From Climacium dendroides (taxonomy: Eukaryota > Streptophyta > Bryopsida > Hypnales > Climaciaceae): 64,000 bases of DNA. Under the pieces are notes generated by a model. That model was not told the origin of the DNA. It saw only the letters and a list, made by a program, of their open reading frames with translations, and did not search any database. Below, piece after piece: positions 1-12,589 of this stretch. Within the stretch, counting starts at the first letter, position 1. Every line of letters begins with the position of its first letter. The DNA lies in assembly GCA_950106755.1 (NCBI GenBank), contig OX467089.1, forward strand, positions 6,016,501 to 6,080,500. Direction: 5' to 3'. Both the position numbers and the translations under genes were made by a program.

Positions 1-41
1 TTCCCCTGGATCTAACTTAAATAAACTAAACCCCTGTTGTT

Positions 42-559
42 CTACAAATGCATCCCCGTGTTACTACTTGTGGCTACTGCTTCCCGTAATGTCACATTTG
101 GTTTGATTCCTACGTGGGAGGACGAGAAGAGAATGAAACGGGAATGAGCTTGTTGAGCAAGAGAGCAAAAGTGTACGCTGCGAGAGGAGCAGATCTCGAG
201 CGTTTTCGGAATTGTTGGGGTTGAGGCGCCTGGGCTCGGGAAACTGGGATCTGAGCGCGAGGGAGGGACGGCGGGAGGACGGGCGGGCGTCGGCGATGGA
301 ATGGCAGCAGATCGGGCGACGACGACGCTGGGACGAGAAGCCATTGGATAGGGGGCGAGAGGGAAGGCATGGGGTCGGACGCGACGGAGAGGGAGACGCG
401 GACGCGCGGTTGCGGCGCTGGATGGATGAGAGTGGGAGTTTGGATGAGTCTGTCTGTTCATTTGTTTTAGCGATATTTCGCTTGAAAGCCACACAGATTT
501 TTTGGGAGGAAATATATTTGGCGATGCATTTTTCCATTTTCAGTGGACGTCATTGTTGA
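42..559 (-). other. Possible 5' end of a minus-strand gene running off the left edge
   Basis: A GC-rich, CpG-containing block at about 200-430 lies in otherwise AT-rich DNA. Read on the minus strand it is CT-rich, like the leaders of the three genes called here. Several minus frames are open (42-494, 64-537, 110-370) and one begins MASRPSVVVARSAAIPS, which looks like a transit peptide, but no frame has a recognisable domain and the likely continuation lies outside the window. It is recorded as a candidate gene start, not a CDS. Confidence 0.3.
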
Positions 560-1313
560 ATTGCTAAGGTAGTCAACCCATTTCCAACCACTTAAGCAAT
601 TATGCATATTTGGAGCATAGGTTTTTTGAGTGCAGAATTTTTCAATGTATGGAAATAGAGTTTGGAAGGATTGCTTATTTTTTCAAAAAAATTTTACACA
701 AAACACACGTGCATTTACCATGAGCTTTTTAGTGGAAGATTCTCTTCAACCTATTTTCAACCATGGGATGATTGCAAAATCAACCAAGGGCTAATTGAAA
801 TATTAACAACCTTGTAGCTAATCATAATGCACCACAACTATTCCTTGAACTACATACAACTTCACAGAACAAAAGCAACCTACAGATTGGAAATGGATCA
901 GCTACTATACATACTTTGGGATGTTATCATTCTTGTGGAGATGAATGTACACTTCTTTGGATGATTAAATTCAATTTCATCTACATTCTACATGTTTCAT
1001 CCATTTGTATAAATGTAAGCAACTTCATCACTCTAGTCAAGATCATTTTTTGCATTGTACAAAATAAATGAAAAAACTCACTTGTCACTCAAATTATCCT
1101 AATCATATTAGATTTTAGCCTAGAAGGGGATTTTAAAATATTTATAATTTATTCATATATTGTCTAAAATATATATGCAAAAAAAATAATGAACCTGCTT
1201 TTAACTTTCAACAAGGTCCAGTGACAATTTAGACTATTTAGTAATGAGAACCATGCTTCAATGGCTTACTCGATCAATTTTAAATGTATATATCTTACTA
1301 AGATAACAAGCAA
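560..1313. other. AT-rich intergenic DNA
   Basis: No open frame with a family signature, no RNA gene and no clear repeat was seen in this stretch. Confidence 0.5.
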
Positions 1314-1791
1314 CTACACTATAAGAGGTTGTGTCCTTTTAGTATAGGTTCACTTTCAAGGAAGGAAGGTACTCCAACTTCCTATAATAGTTTTTGCAGA
1401 AAAGAAATAAGTACGCTATGAGAGACTCTGTCCATGTAATAACTTTTCAAGTCAGTTGACTATTCAAACTTCCTCTCGTACCTTATGTTGATGTAAACAA
1501 GTACGTTATGAGAGGCCTTGTCCATGTAATATTGGCTCACTTTTCAAGTCAATTGGCTATTCAAACTTCCTCTCGTACCTTATGTTGATGTAGACAAGTA
1601 CGTTATGAGAGGCTCTATCCATGTAATATTGGCTCACTTTTCAAATCAATTGATTATTCAAACTTCCTCTTATATCTTATGTTGATGTAAATAAGTACGC
1701 TATAAGAGTCTTTGTCCATATATTATTGGCTCACTTTTCAAGTCAATTGGCCATTCAAACTTCATCTCATACCTTATGTTGATGCAAAATG
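1314..1791. repeat. 97-bp tandem repeat, four clear units plus one degenerate unit
   Basis: Units begin with GTACG(C/T)TATGAGAG at 1411, 1501, 1598 and 1695, giving lengths of 90, 97, 97 and about 97 bases. Each runs through TCCATGTAATATTGGCTCAC and CTTCCTCTCGTACCTTATG. The first unit lacks an ATTGGCTC-like octamer. A more diverged unit occupies about 1314-1410. Confidence 0.85.
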
Positions 1792-4370
1792 CCTCTTCAT
1801 CTATAGTCTAGAGTTAACAATTGTAACACTCTTTGAAAAGATTGAAGTTTGAATTATACATACATGTAGGAGTGTATGCCCAAACATTTTAGGTGGTAAG
1901 ATAATAAACAATGCTTAAAGGTTTGAGCAAGGTTCTAGCTAATAAACAACAAAAACTTTTGTCAAATTTTATTGGCAAACAAAATAAGACTTTAGTTTCT
2001 CTTTATATGTAATTTTTGAGCATTGAATGCATAAAACAATAAAAAAAAATTCAACTTGAAGAAAATAGGTGTATCCAATATCAACTTAAGGTTCTTATGA
2101 ATATAGGTTGTAACTTTTAGGTAAAAATTTATAATTGATGATTTCAAAAACAAGTCAAAATAGGTGCAATAACTCTATAAGTCACTTTAAATAAAAGTAT
2201 TCATATCAAAATTACTCCTTTTCCAATTGTATCTTTATTAGTATGTAAAAGGTAATTCTAAAAAATGGATGCCAAATATTTTGGATTTCTATTCAAAATT
2301 AATTTTGTACATAGAAAATAGAATTTTATATAATATTTTTATTTTAGTATATATAGAAAGAAAGAAAAATAAATTTAAAAAATAAGCATTGATGTCATGC
2401 CTTTGTGTTATATATAAGGTACAACTTTTGAATCAAAGATATAAACATGACCTTTTAAGCAAGAAAACAAAGAAAGAACTAAGAAGGCCAATTTTTGTTA
2501 TCATATCACAAAAAAATTACAACAATGATATTAATCATAAACATGTAATAAACATGTAATAAGCATGTAATAAAACACTCTATGATTCAATAGGTTCTTC
2601 TAAATTTATTACTTCTTCACATGATTTAAGAAATACATTCCAAAATGCATTGGAATTTTCTAGGGTTTAAGGTTTAGAGTAGCTTTATTATAGGAATCAT
2701 GGTCATATATTTATTTGGATGCATATAGGATATAATCATTGTAGACATTATATGCAACTTGACTATTTTGACTATAAGTTTAAAGAAAATTTATTCTTTA
2801 AAAATAGTTACTAACCTTAAAAAATAATAGACAACTTGTTATTTCATTTTGCAAGTTTTAGTAAATTTGTATTTCCATTGACTCAATTTTTTTAAACTAT
2901 AAATATATAAATTATACTTATGGTATGAAACAATTTGTCTATTTGCTTAAAAATCATTCATTTGCACCCTTACTTCTTATATTTCCAATTTAGCTCCAAA
3001 ATTATTTTTTAATTCAATATGTACAAAAACTTTTATCATCTTGTGCAAAATTAATGTTGTAAAATCTTAAACACCGTTCTTTAAGTTTATTTTTTAATTT
3101 CTAATTTTTTAATTTTTTAATTAAATAAATTTATCTATATTAAAGCTAAGAGACTATGAAAAAAAGGTATCCTTCATAACTTTGTGCATCCTTTGTTGGA
3201 ATTGGTCATTTGTTAATCGCATATTCATCTCTCAAGTATCATATTATCTATAATTTATTTCAAATATGACTTTTTCTTACTCTCCAAAGGTAATTAAACA
3301 TCAATATGTTTCTTTTGAACCTCTAAAGTCTTGAGGTTTATAAAAAAACAACTCAAAACTAACATTTTCAATGCAAACAACCAAAAATTTAAGTACTCCT
3401 TCCTTTTGCAAAATCAAACATAGGATCTTGCACTAAACTATAGTAAAAATGTTTAGAAGAAATTTCAAAAGAATTGTCCATATCGATCATAAGATATAAG
3501 TGTTTAAAGTGAAGAAAATGAGATTTTTTGCTCCTGGCATGACTAAACTATAATCCTCTTACCATGAAATTTTTGTATTATAAATGAATTTAAAGTTCTT
3601 TGTGTTGAAAAATTGAGTTGAGAATTAAGGAAAAATAATTCAAGAACCCCATTTGAAATTTTCATTCTTTAAAAAATTGTTAAATTGAAGTAGATAAGAG
3701 ATAGAAGGACAAAGAAAATTGTTAATAGCTCTGAGATGGAACTTAGGCACACTAATTTCAATAGTGAGATTGTTCTAGAAGGAAAACTAAACTATGTGCA
3801 ACTTTTTGTTTTGAAAAATTGTTAAAATAAAGTTCATAAACAAATGCAATACATTATTTTCTTAAGAATTTGGCTATGATTGCCCTCAAAACAAGAAGCT
3901 CTATAACTTTCACATCACTTATCCAAATGGAATGAACCAAATCTTTTGAAATAAAAAATATTATATATATAATAATAATATTAAAATTTAATTTTGGAGG
4001 ATTGCCTACCTTTCTCTAATTTTGGTTAATTGTGGCATAATTTTTACTCTTGGGCACTAATTGAAATAAAAATTATATTCCTCAAAAGCTAATCAATTTT
4101 TCTCTCTTGAAAAAAACTCAAAAAATCTTGCCAAAAATTGAGATCTTAGGTATTTGCTTGAAGGTCTCAAGAGTTTCCTTGGAAGATTGTTGGGACCTTA
4201 GGAGTTAATAAATGTATATAATATCCTAATTAGAATGATTCTTATTGCTATGGAATGCCATCAACTTGCAAGGTTTCATTGTGACTTGTCATTTGAGTGG
4301 AGGTTTACCCTACCTTCCCACCCAAATTAAATATATTTTTATAAATTTTCCAATCCAACCCTCAACCCAA
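1792..4370. other. AT-rich gene-free DNA
   Basis: Only short random frames occur. One small feature is a 13-bp unit (AACATGTAATAAA-like) repeated three times at about 2,540-2,576. Nothing else was recognised. Confidence 0.5.
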
Positions 4371-4830
4371 ATTATTATTATTATTAATTCCCCAACCCCA
4401 ACCAAACCAAACCCCAAACTCATCCAAACCCTAAATGTCCCTCCACCCTTAATTTGTAATTTAAGATTGACATAAAGTTGTACAATTGATATGGGATTTC
4501 AGTGTCTACATGTATACGTCTTCTATATTCATATTTGTACTTGTATTGGTATCGATACTTATACCACATATATTCATATTTGTACTTGTATTTATATTCT
4601 GTATATATATATCCACATTCATCTTTTGTACAAGTATCTATATTATATTATAAATCCGATTTCATACTTGTTTTCATAAATGCATTCATATCCCAGATCA
4701 ACGGTTAGGAGATTGGTTTTATTTTTTTTCCTATGAGAAGATCTACGGTCTGAAATTTTTAAAATAAAAAATGAGAGGGGGGGCAATGGGAGGGGGGTTG
4801 CTTTTTTTCACCAAATAGTTATGAGGAAGT
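4370..4830. repeat. Dispersed repeat copy 1, with CATATTTGTA-rich core
   Basis: A C-rich strand segment (runs of CCCCAACC) is followed by a core of ATATTCATATTTGTACTTGT, present twice at about 4525 and 4569, then by a G-rich segment with AGAGGGGGGG and GGAGGGGGG. The same order of parts occurs at about 42,960-43,400. The short open frames at 4245-4708 arise from the repeat. Confidence 0.6.
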
Positions 4831-6096
4831 CATCAGAGTTTTGTAAAAACAAATTAATAAAAATGTGACTTTGTACATGATAGAATAAACATGTACACAT
4901 CATCTGTGACTCTTGTCAATAATGGCATTGTTTCATGAATATGAATGTTCCCAAATCTTTTCTAACCTCTCCAATAATTGTATGCTTTCCATCATATTGT
5001 TGGAATTGAAATGTGGTGGAATTATAAAATTGTCATGTACTTCCATCCTCACATAGATTACTCATCAACACAATGCCTACTTTATTGTTCAAGTTGTGCT
5101 TAACATTTAGGATGGAAAAGCTAGCATGTACATATAGAGTTCTATTGTCTATTGTCAAGATTATCATAACTTTATATATTGTGCATTTAAAATCCTAATA
5201 TTATGCCCAATTACATTGCCATACGTATAAAGCAAGTTAGGAAGAAAACAATTCTAAACTTAAATGCCAAAATGTTTAGGAAGTTATTTTTTCCAAAATA
5301 ATTGTATATGAAAGGATTATGTAGTAGAATTATTTTATTTTTAGCTTCAATTGAACCTTATTCTCAAAAAATTATGAAATATGTGACAAAAAAGTGTCAA
5401 TCCTACCGTTCAATTATGGCTATGCTAAAATAAAATCATTGTAATGTATTAGAATGAATAATTAGAGTTTGGGTCAAAATTTAGTATATATTTTAAACTA
5501 TTCTACTTTGTAATGTCACTATCAAAGAAAAATATTTTGAGTGATGAATACTATCAACAAAAATATTCAAATATAATTTAAAATGTCTTCATCAAGTTTA
5601 TGAGAAATTGATATAGAATAAGGTTTTAATATTTTAATATGACTACACAATTAGAATTTGTTATTTCTTTTATAAAACGTTTATTATTTATTTTTGTTTT
5701 TTATAACTTGAATATCTTTAATACTATTAATGACTTTAAATATTCTTTCTCATAGAGTTTCACTTTGGATCTACTTCTTTATTCTTTGAAGTTGTTTTTT
5801 TAATATTTTATTTATTTATTTAATTAAAATATATATATTTTGAATTTATTCAAGAAATTATAACCATATAAAGATAGAAATAACTCTAACCTTGTGTCAA
5901 GGTTATTGCAAATTGAGGATCTATTCATATGGGTCTAACTTTAGATTTCAATAGAAATGAGGAGTAATACAAAGACCAGATAATGTAAATTAGCTTATGA
6001 AGCGCAAACCACTATGACAAACACCTAAGGAATGACCCATTACAATCGTGCATTAAACCATAACAAAGTTTTTACTAAATGATATTTGAGTTACAT
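4830..6096. other. AT-rich gene-free DNA
   Basis: No coding, RNA or repeat feature could be supported in this interval. Confidence 0.5.
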
Positions 6097-6310
6097 TAAA
6101 TTGACTTAGTGGTCACAATCAATGTCTTGGTTGCAAGTGATGGAGTAATTAGTAATTGCAATAGGACCTTCCATCTTTTAAGTGAAATTCATCACATAGA
6201 GTGACTTTTTAGACTATTTATAGCCATATTGTCTATTGACAATAATTGTGACTACTTTAAGTTAGTGAAGTAACCATTATGAATACATTATTTGAATATA
6301 TTTTTGAATG
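6097..6310. repeat. Dispersed repeat, copy at 6.1 kb
   Basis: This stretch shares ordered blocks with 30,170-30,380: CACAATCAATGTCTTGG, then TGATGGAGT, then ATTGCAATAGGA, then CCATTATG..TACATTATT. A third partial copy (ATATTGTGATTGCT, then TATGGATACA, then GTTGGTTTTG) lies at 7,861-7,950. The copies are diverged. Confidence 0.6.
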
Positions 6311-7472
6311 TCCATAAATATATCTGCTAGGGAACCTTCTTTTATACCTATGAGGAGGACAAAGAAATTACCTTTTCTAAAAATCCATCAACGAATAGAT
6401 GTATTTGATGAAGGGTTTGATTGGAATTTCAACCTCTACAACAAGTGTCAATCTTTGTTTTGGCATTGACACTAACAAATTTGCAACTAAATGGCTATGC
6501 CAAATGTTCCTCTATAGATTTAGTCCACCAAGGAAAATTTATTAAGAGCTAACTCATAAATTATTATTGTTTTGAATGCTTAGCCTTGTTAAATTTAAGC
6601 ACATACATTTGGGCATCTTCAAGAGAAGTCTTCAACTCCCTACATGAAAGCTCTGGCTTGTAAATTCCTAGAATCTTTGTAACTTCATGTTTGATAATGC
6701 CCCACTTCATTTCCAACAATTTGGTTGGATGCCATCTCCCCTTTCCTTATGTCAGTTTTTCTTGCAATGCCTAGTAACTCTCTCCCCAAATGCATGCAAT
6801 TGTTATTTGTTGCCTTGGATTGGATCTTGAGACACATGTAGATAGCTTGTGTAGAGTTGATATTTTTCCTTAGCAACAATTTTTTTTCCTTTCGCACCTT
6901 GACTTGTGGGGGCAATTGATGGAATGATAGTGTGTGGAGTGCAAGATACAACAAGAAAAAGAAAAATGAAGAACTTAAGACCATTCTTAAGGATCCTGCC
7001 ATTGTACATGTTGATGAAGCTACCAAAGTGTAGATACAATGAGGTGGCCACCTCCAAATGCGTCATTGATCCTAAACCTCCATCTTCATTTTGTGTACAT
7101 CTTCAAAATCAACTATATATCTAAATGGAAGAAACAATTTTAGAACCAAATTTTGTGTCATCATAACTTATGCATACTATATTCAAATGTCACTTTCTTT
7201 GGTGCATTGAAACCTCCTTTCACTTGCTGACAAGAAAATAAATAAAAATTTCATTAGTATTATAATAAGAATTAGGTATGGTAGCAATAAATAGTGGTTT
7301 TGGTAGTACCTACCTTATATATTTTGGAAGGTGCTCAAGGAACCTCCCCCATCCTACATGTTGATGGACTCTTTGAAATGTAATGGTGTACATTCAAATT
7401 TTGAAACGTATACCACTAATATAATTTTGCAATGGGCGCATTTCTATTTGGCTTGTAATGGGCTCACTTACC

Positions 7473-7711
7473 TTAACCCCTAAGCGCCCCAGGGGCGATA
7501 TTCGGGGCGCTTCAAATGAGGCCTTTGACCATTATATTCTCCTCATCCGTGCAATGGAAACTTCCACAATTTTGTTAAAAGATGCCTTCCCTAACTCTCT
7601 TGCAATCTCAATGGTCACATCTCTCCAATCTTATTTTTCAATTGGCATAGCTACTTTGAAGAGGCAATTTTTGGCTTGCTTCGGAATTTGCGCTGGGCGC
7701 TTAGGGGTTAA
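7473..7711. mobile_element. TTAA-flanked miniature element A (231 bp)
   Basis: TTAA at 7473-7476 and again at 7708-7711 flank 231 bases that start CCCCTAAGCGCCCCAG and end with the inverse, CGCTGGGCGCTTAGGGG; the first 13 bases of the two ends match perfectly. An exact TTAA duplication with CCC-starting ends is the piggyBac pattern. The interior has no transposase, so it is a MITE; the open frame 7458-7805 merely spans it. Interior phrase TTTGACCATTATATTCTCCT matches element B near 57.3 kb. Confidence 0.75.
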
Positions 7712-7860
7712 ACTTAAGGTAGAGCAACCCATTACTTACGGTCAAAATATCCATCAAGGACACCTAGAAAATGCCCCCATATATGTTTGTTTGTTTTTTC
7801 AATAAATGAGATTTGGGCTACAATCAACATTTTAGATGACGATAATGGATTGATTAGTGA

Positions 7861-7950
7861 CTATCCATGTTAAAAAATATTGTGATTGCTACATGTGAGT
7901 TAGATGAGCCTTATGGATACAATTTCTTTTGTTGGTTTTGGAGTAGTTTA
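7861..7950. repeat. Dispersed repeat, partial third copy
   Basis: It matches 30,310-30,400 through ATATTGTGATTGCT, TTATGGATACA and GTTGGTTTTGG, and matches 6.2 kb more weakly. Confidence 0.5.
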
Positions 7951-8548
7951 GAGACTCTTCATGTCACCTCACACCACTCACAAGATGACATGTGGCACTT
8001 TTTTACAAAAATGATTTAGTTCATGCCCAATCTGACCTTCACGTAGGGTATCTTGAGTTGCTTATCCACACATTTATTACCAGTACAGTAATAAACAAGT
8101 AGTAAGTATTTCATCTATATCCAATAGTTTGTCATATTAATTTCCACAACCATATATTAAATGCAGATTCTCATGAATTATTTAAGTCCCCATTGACAGC
8201 ATTTCAATTACGGTAGTTTTATTTGGGGGGTACTGCATATTATGATCTACTTGCATGACATGACAGCATTCATAGTGACTGCCTTTTCCTCTCCGCAGTG
8301 CTCATCCACAAAATTCATTCATACATCATTATTCTATGTTTTAGTATTGGAGGTTTGTGGTGTGCTCCATTTGCATGCTAATTTTAGGACTGAACACACA
8401 ATGAACAAATAGCAAAGAAAGATGGCCGTTAGTAAAATATCCAAAAAATCTATTGAGTAGTGTACAAATTCGTCACCAAGTGCTTAATCAGAATGTTCCA
8501 CTTGGAGGCGAAGCTCTCTCTATATATACAAATGGGGTTGTCGAAGGT

Positions 8549-9070
8549 AGAACAACCCATGTGGGATATATAAAATTAGAATTTGTAGTTTTTGGACTGC
8601 TCATAGTTAAGCCAAAACTAGGAATTGTGTTTGAAGTAGAATTTCAAATCTCATTTAGGCCTTTACGGTCAATATACCTTTTTTTCAAAAAAATTGAGCT
8701 AAAAAAAGTTGATAAATTAACTTAAGTTTCATCTCCAAAATCTATTTGAGATTTCAAATCTGCAATAAAAAGTTATGAACAAAATTTAGAGAGGGTGTTT
8801 GAAAATGTCAAAGAAAATGTCCCTTCCTACCCCTCTTAAATTTGTTCATAACTTTTCATTGAAGATTTGAAATCACAAACAGACTTTTGGAGATGAAACT
8901 TAACTTGATTTACCAACGTTTTTTAGTTCAAAGTTTTTTGAAAAAATTTATTATACTATACCTAAATGAGGTTTGAAATTCTACTTCAAACACAATTCCT
9001 AGTTTTGAGTTAACTATGAGAGGTCAAAAAAATACAAATTCTAATTTATATATCTCATATGAATTGTTCA
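8549..9070. repeat. Long imperfect inverted repeat (foldback), arms about 245 bp
   Basis: The left arm (about 8549-8794) and the right arm (about 8828-9070) are reverse complements along their length, for example AACTAGGAATTGTGTTTGAA with its inverse, TAAGTTTCATCTCCAAAA with its inverse, and GTTATGAACAAA with its inverse. The loop is about 33 bases. It may be a foldback transposon or MITE; no target duplication was identified. The open frame 8453-8725 lies in the left arm and is not a gene. Confidence 0.8.
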
Positions 9071-9089
9071 CCTCCTACCACCCTACGTG

Positions 9090-10113
9090 TATAAATAGAC
9101 TTGTCTTCTCTTCTCAAAATATGGAACATAAATGACTTCCTTAGTTTGGTTTGGAAGTTATTCCATTGAAAGTGTCGATCCCAATGAATTCTATGCCATT
9201 GTAGGTTTATTTGTTGTACTTAATTCTCCACTAATTGCAATATGCAGTTGCGACCAGCATTTATAATATTGGTTATTTTGCACTTTTTTTTTACCAAAAA
9301 AAATCTTATGTTACATGCACGTAGTAGGAAATCTTTGAAAAAAAAAAGATTTTAGCTGTTTTTTGGACAGAGTTGTCCCTCCATTTGCTAAGGGGACGAT
9401 CACTTTAGCGAAGTTGTCACATTTGTCTATTATGTATTCTATTTGTCCATTGCCCTAGCATGCCCCCAACCATTGATTGTTAGCAAATGTGGCACAATTG
9501 CATTTGTTGATTTTGTAGCTCTCTACTAGGGTTTGGTGCTCATTCTATTGTTGAGTAAGTGAATATTTGCAGTCGCATTAACTCTTGGTTTTCATTGTTG
9601 CCGTGAAGATTTTGGAGGCACATCGTCTTCCTTACATTCACTACAATCTGAAATGGTGGCTTTGATTCAATGGAGTCTACAATTCCACATTCTAGAATTT
9701 GGCTTGGTTTGTAGAGAGCTATTGGTGCTGTCGAATGCTTCTAGACTTCCCATGAGGATTTTTTACAATTTAAATTTTTGGTGGGCAACGGGAGGGATAC
9801 TAGAGTATTGATTTTCTTTGTCACTTTCAAAGCTGTGATCATCGACATTGTGTTTTCTTGCATTTTGTGCAATCTTACTTCAATGAACCTGCTTTGTATT
9901 GTTCTCAATTGTGTGTTTTTTGTTTAGATTGATCAGCTGTTGTGCGGGATCTTGGTTACTTTGATTTCTAATTGTAGTTGTGTGGTTGAATGTGTTTATT
10001 TCATAGTACTCTTTTGTATTTTGTGTTTGTTGTTTGTTGTGTACGTTCTCATGGCGTCATGGTTGAAGCTTCATGACGATTTTTGGGTGCAAACATTTGG
10101 TTCTAGCTAGAAT
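9090..10113. other. AT-rich gene-free DNA
   Basis: No coding or repeat feature could be supported in this interval. Confidence 0.45.
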
Positions 10114-10536
10114 GTGAATGACATTGGAAAATATTTGGTGTCAAATTCTAGTGTTTGTCCTAACAATCTAGCAATGGACATGGTGGGGCACAACATGATG
10201 TATGTGTCTAAAACGTGTCAGTCTCAATTCCTTAGCCAACCAACATCCTGCGATCTATCTTCAAAGAATACCATTGTCTCACTTGGGTTTCCAGATTGTG
10301 CTTGTTTTGATGCAGGTAGTGATGGTAAGATTTGTATAATGAAGAAGAAGAAGGGCGGGTTGCAAACAATGCATGGAAGAGACGTAAGACCACTGTGGGG
10401 ACAATCACCAAGCGTTGGCAAGAGATTTGGGCCTGCAAATTCTCGTGGGCAAAGGCCGAATACAATGCCAATGGAGATTTATCTAGGGTGTTTTGCTAGA
10501 GTTGTACTACAATTACAAAAAGGAAGAAGGTTTTAG
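10114..10536 (+). pseudogene. Open frame of unknown origin, possibly a decayed gene or element fragment
   Basis: A 140-codon frame with balanced composition stands out from the AT-rich surroundings. No domain was recognised. It has a Ser/Cys-rich first half and a Lys-rich patch (IMKKKKG). Sequence of similar composition continues to about 10,710 with stops in frame, so if it was once coding it is now broken. It could equally be part of a retroelement, or chance. Confidence 0.2.
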
Positions 10537-11745
10537 TTCCAAAGGCAGACAATCTTGAAAAGCATGAGGAGAAGCAGACTTGTTTAGAAGATGACGTCCC
10601 ATTTCCCCACTTAAAGAAAGATGATATATTTGTAAAGGCAAATTGCAAGCATCTAAAGAATTGTAAACTCTGGGCAACCCAGAAGCACATTGGCACCGTG
10701 GCTGATTAACTCATTGCTAGCCTATAGAGTGAGTTCAAGTGGAAAGGAGTCCAATTTTCTACATTGCTTCAAATTCTCACTCACGATAGACCTATGTGTG
10801 ATTATGAAAGGCAATAGTACTTGCTTAGGCACTTGAAGGTGAAGCATTTGCCTTCAAAGCATTGGTCTAAAAGCTTAGGGTGGAAACCCGGGTGGATTAT
10901 TTAGTGCGTTTTCAAAACTATGTGTAGCAAAAAATAGATAAGATTTTATTCATTCCACTTAAAATTTATAAAAGAATTACAACTAAATTAGGGAACATTG
11001 TAAGTCACAAAAACCTTATAAATAATATAGAGAATCTACAAATCCTCACCATTTATTATTTTTACATCTAATTAAGGGGTCTCCATATTGAATCCTAAAA
11101 AATTCTTTTACTACTATGAGTTATTTATGGAATAGTTGGTACTTACTTCTACCTATAGTACTTCTTTAGAATGATGATGTGTTATAGCTGATACCTAGAC
11201 AACTGGTAGATAGCCGGTTGCTAGGATTCTGGATAACCGGTAGATTGCCGATCTAGAGTTTGATTGGATGAAGCCCACTTTAGGGTCTAGACTTTTGTAA
11301 GTGCAAATGAAAGAAAGAGCTTCATTTCAAAATTTTAAGGTTCAAGATTAAGAAATTTGGTCGTTGCTCATGCACTTTGACTTCTTGATGTTGGTTCCTA
11401 TTTTCAGAGTTTTGTTGATGGACGGCATTGTAAGACAAATTTGTCTAGTGGGTGGCGTTTGTCTAAGTACCTTAGAGGTTTAGGATTTTCTCCATGAGAG
11501 AATTTGTTTACACAAATGTTTGATTTGTTTGTTACTGCGCTAAGTGGTGGAGGGTGCGAGTACAATGAATTTTTTTCTACTAGATAGATCTAGTTTAGGA
11601 TAGGACAACTTTGGTTGAAGACAAGTGAACCCGTCTCCTTGTTTTCTTGCTTCATTAGGGTTTGGGGCACTTCATCTTTCAGTTCAAGCTTTGTTTTCAA
11701 TTACAAGTTGCTAGTGCGTTGCAATAGAGTTTAGAATATCACGCC

Positions 11746-12545
11746 ATGGCCACACAAATCAAGATGTTTACAATGAAGGCCAATTTCTCTATTCCGGAAT
11801 TTTACAATAAAGTCAAGTCGCTTAAAGATGAAACATATGCTTCCTTTAGGGTTCGCCAAGAGGAGAAATTAGTGTTGGAGTGGCCGTTTGAGTTTTGAAA
11901 TAACAAAGAGCACTGTAGAATAAGGCAAAAAAAGGAAGCCTTGAATGATGTGGTCACAAACGTGTACGTTTTGCCAATGCAGTCTAAAGACAAAGGAGCT
12001 ACTAAACAACATTGAGTAGACAAGGATGTTGTACAAATTTCAATAGAGTTCAAGATGGGGTTTTTCCCTCATTGATAAAGAAAGTGCCAAACTTGTTGTA
12101 GATTCTGTTGCCAATTCTAGGGTCATTAGGACATCATGAATCATTGATTCACTAGACCATCAACTTCATTCTACATTGTATTTCAAAGAGGTATGGGAAC
12201 GCTACTTTGAACAATTAGAGAAGATGATAAGGGAATTGAAGTACTCATCACAAGAAAACAACCGGTGGTTGTTGAGGACTGCAAATTTTGCTGGAAATGG
12301 AATAATAAAGATTTTTGTGTTGAGTGCAGAAAGGAGATAGGGAGGACAGTGGGAAGCACAACAAGACCAACATTCAAAATCTTTTCAATAATCTTAGATG
12401 GAAGCACTTATCCAACACAAACTATGTTAAAAATTCGTGTATGCACCATGATGTTGTCGGGATGAGAGGGGTCTACTTTGGGAAAACACAAGGTATCTGG
12501 TTGCAATTGAGAGTGACAAAATTAGAAGTAGGAGAAAAGAAGTAA
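11746..12545 (+). pseudogene. Possible broken coding remnant
   Basis: An ATG at 11746 opens about 50 codons (MATQIKMFTMKANFSIPEFY...) that stop near 11,898, after which coding-like phrases continue in other frames to about 12,545, including open frames at 12265-12465 and 12324-12545. No family was recognised. A degraded transposon-derived or retrogene fragment is the most I can suggest. Confidence 0.2.
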
Positions 12546-12589
12546 AGTTCCCTAAACCAAATCTTGTTCTCAAAACACAAATTGGTATA

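Noticed and set aside
212..559. 115-codon plus-strand frame at the left edge
   Set aside because: Composition-driven and without recognisable content; the minus-strand leader reading fits better but is also weak.
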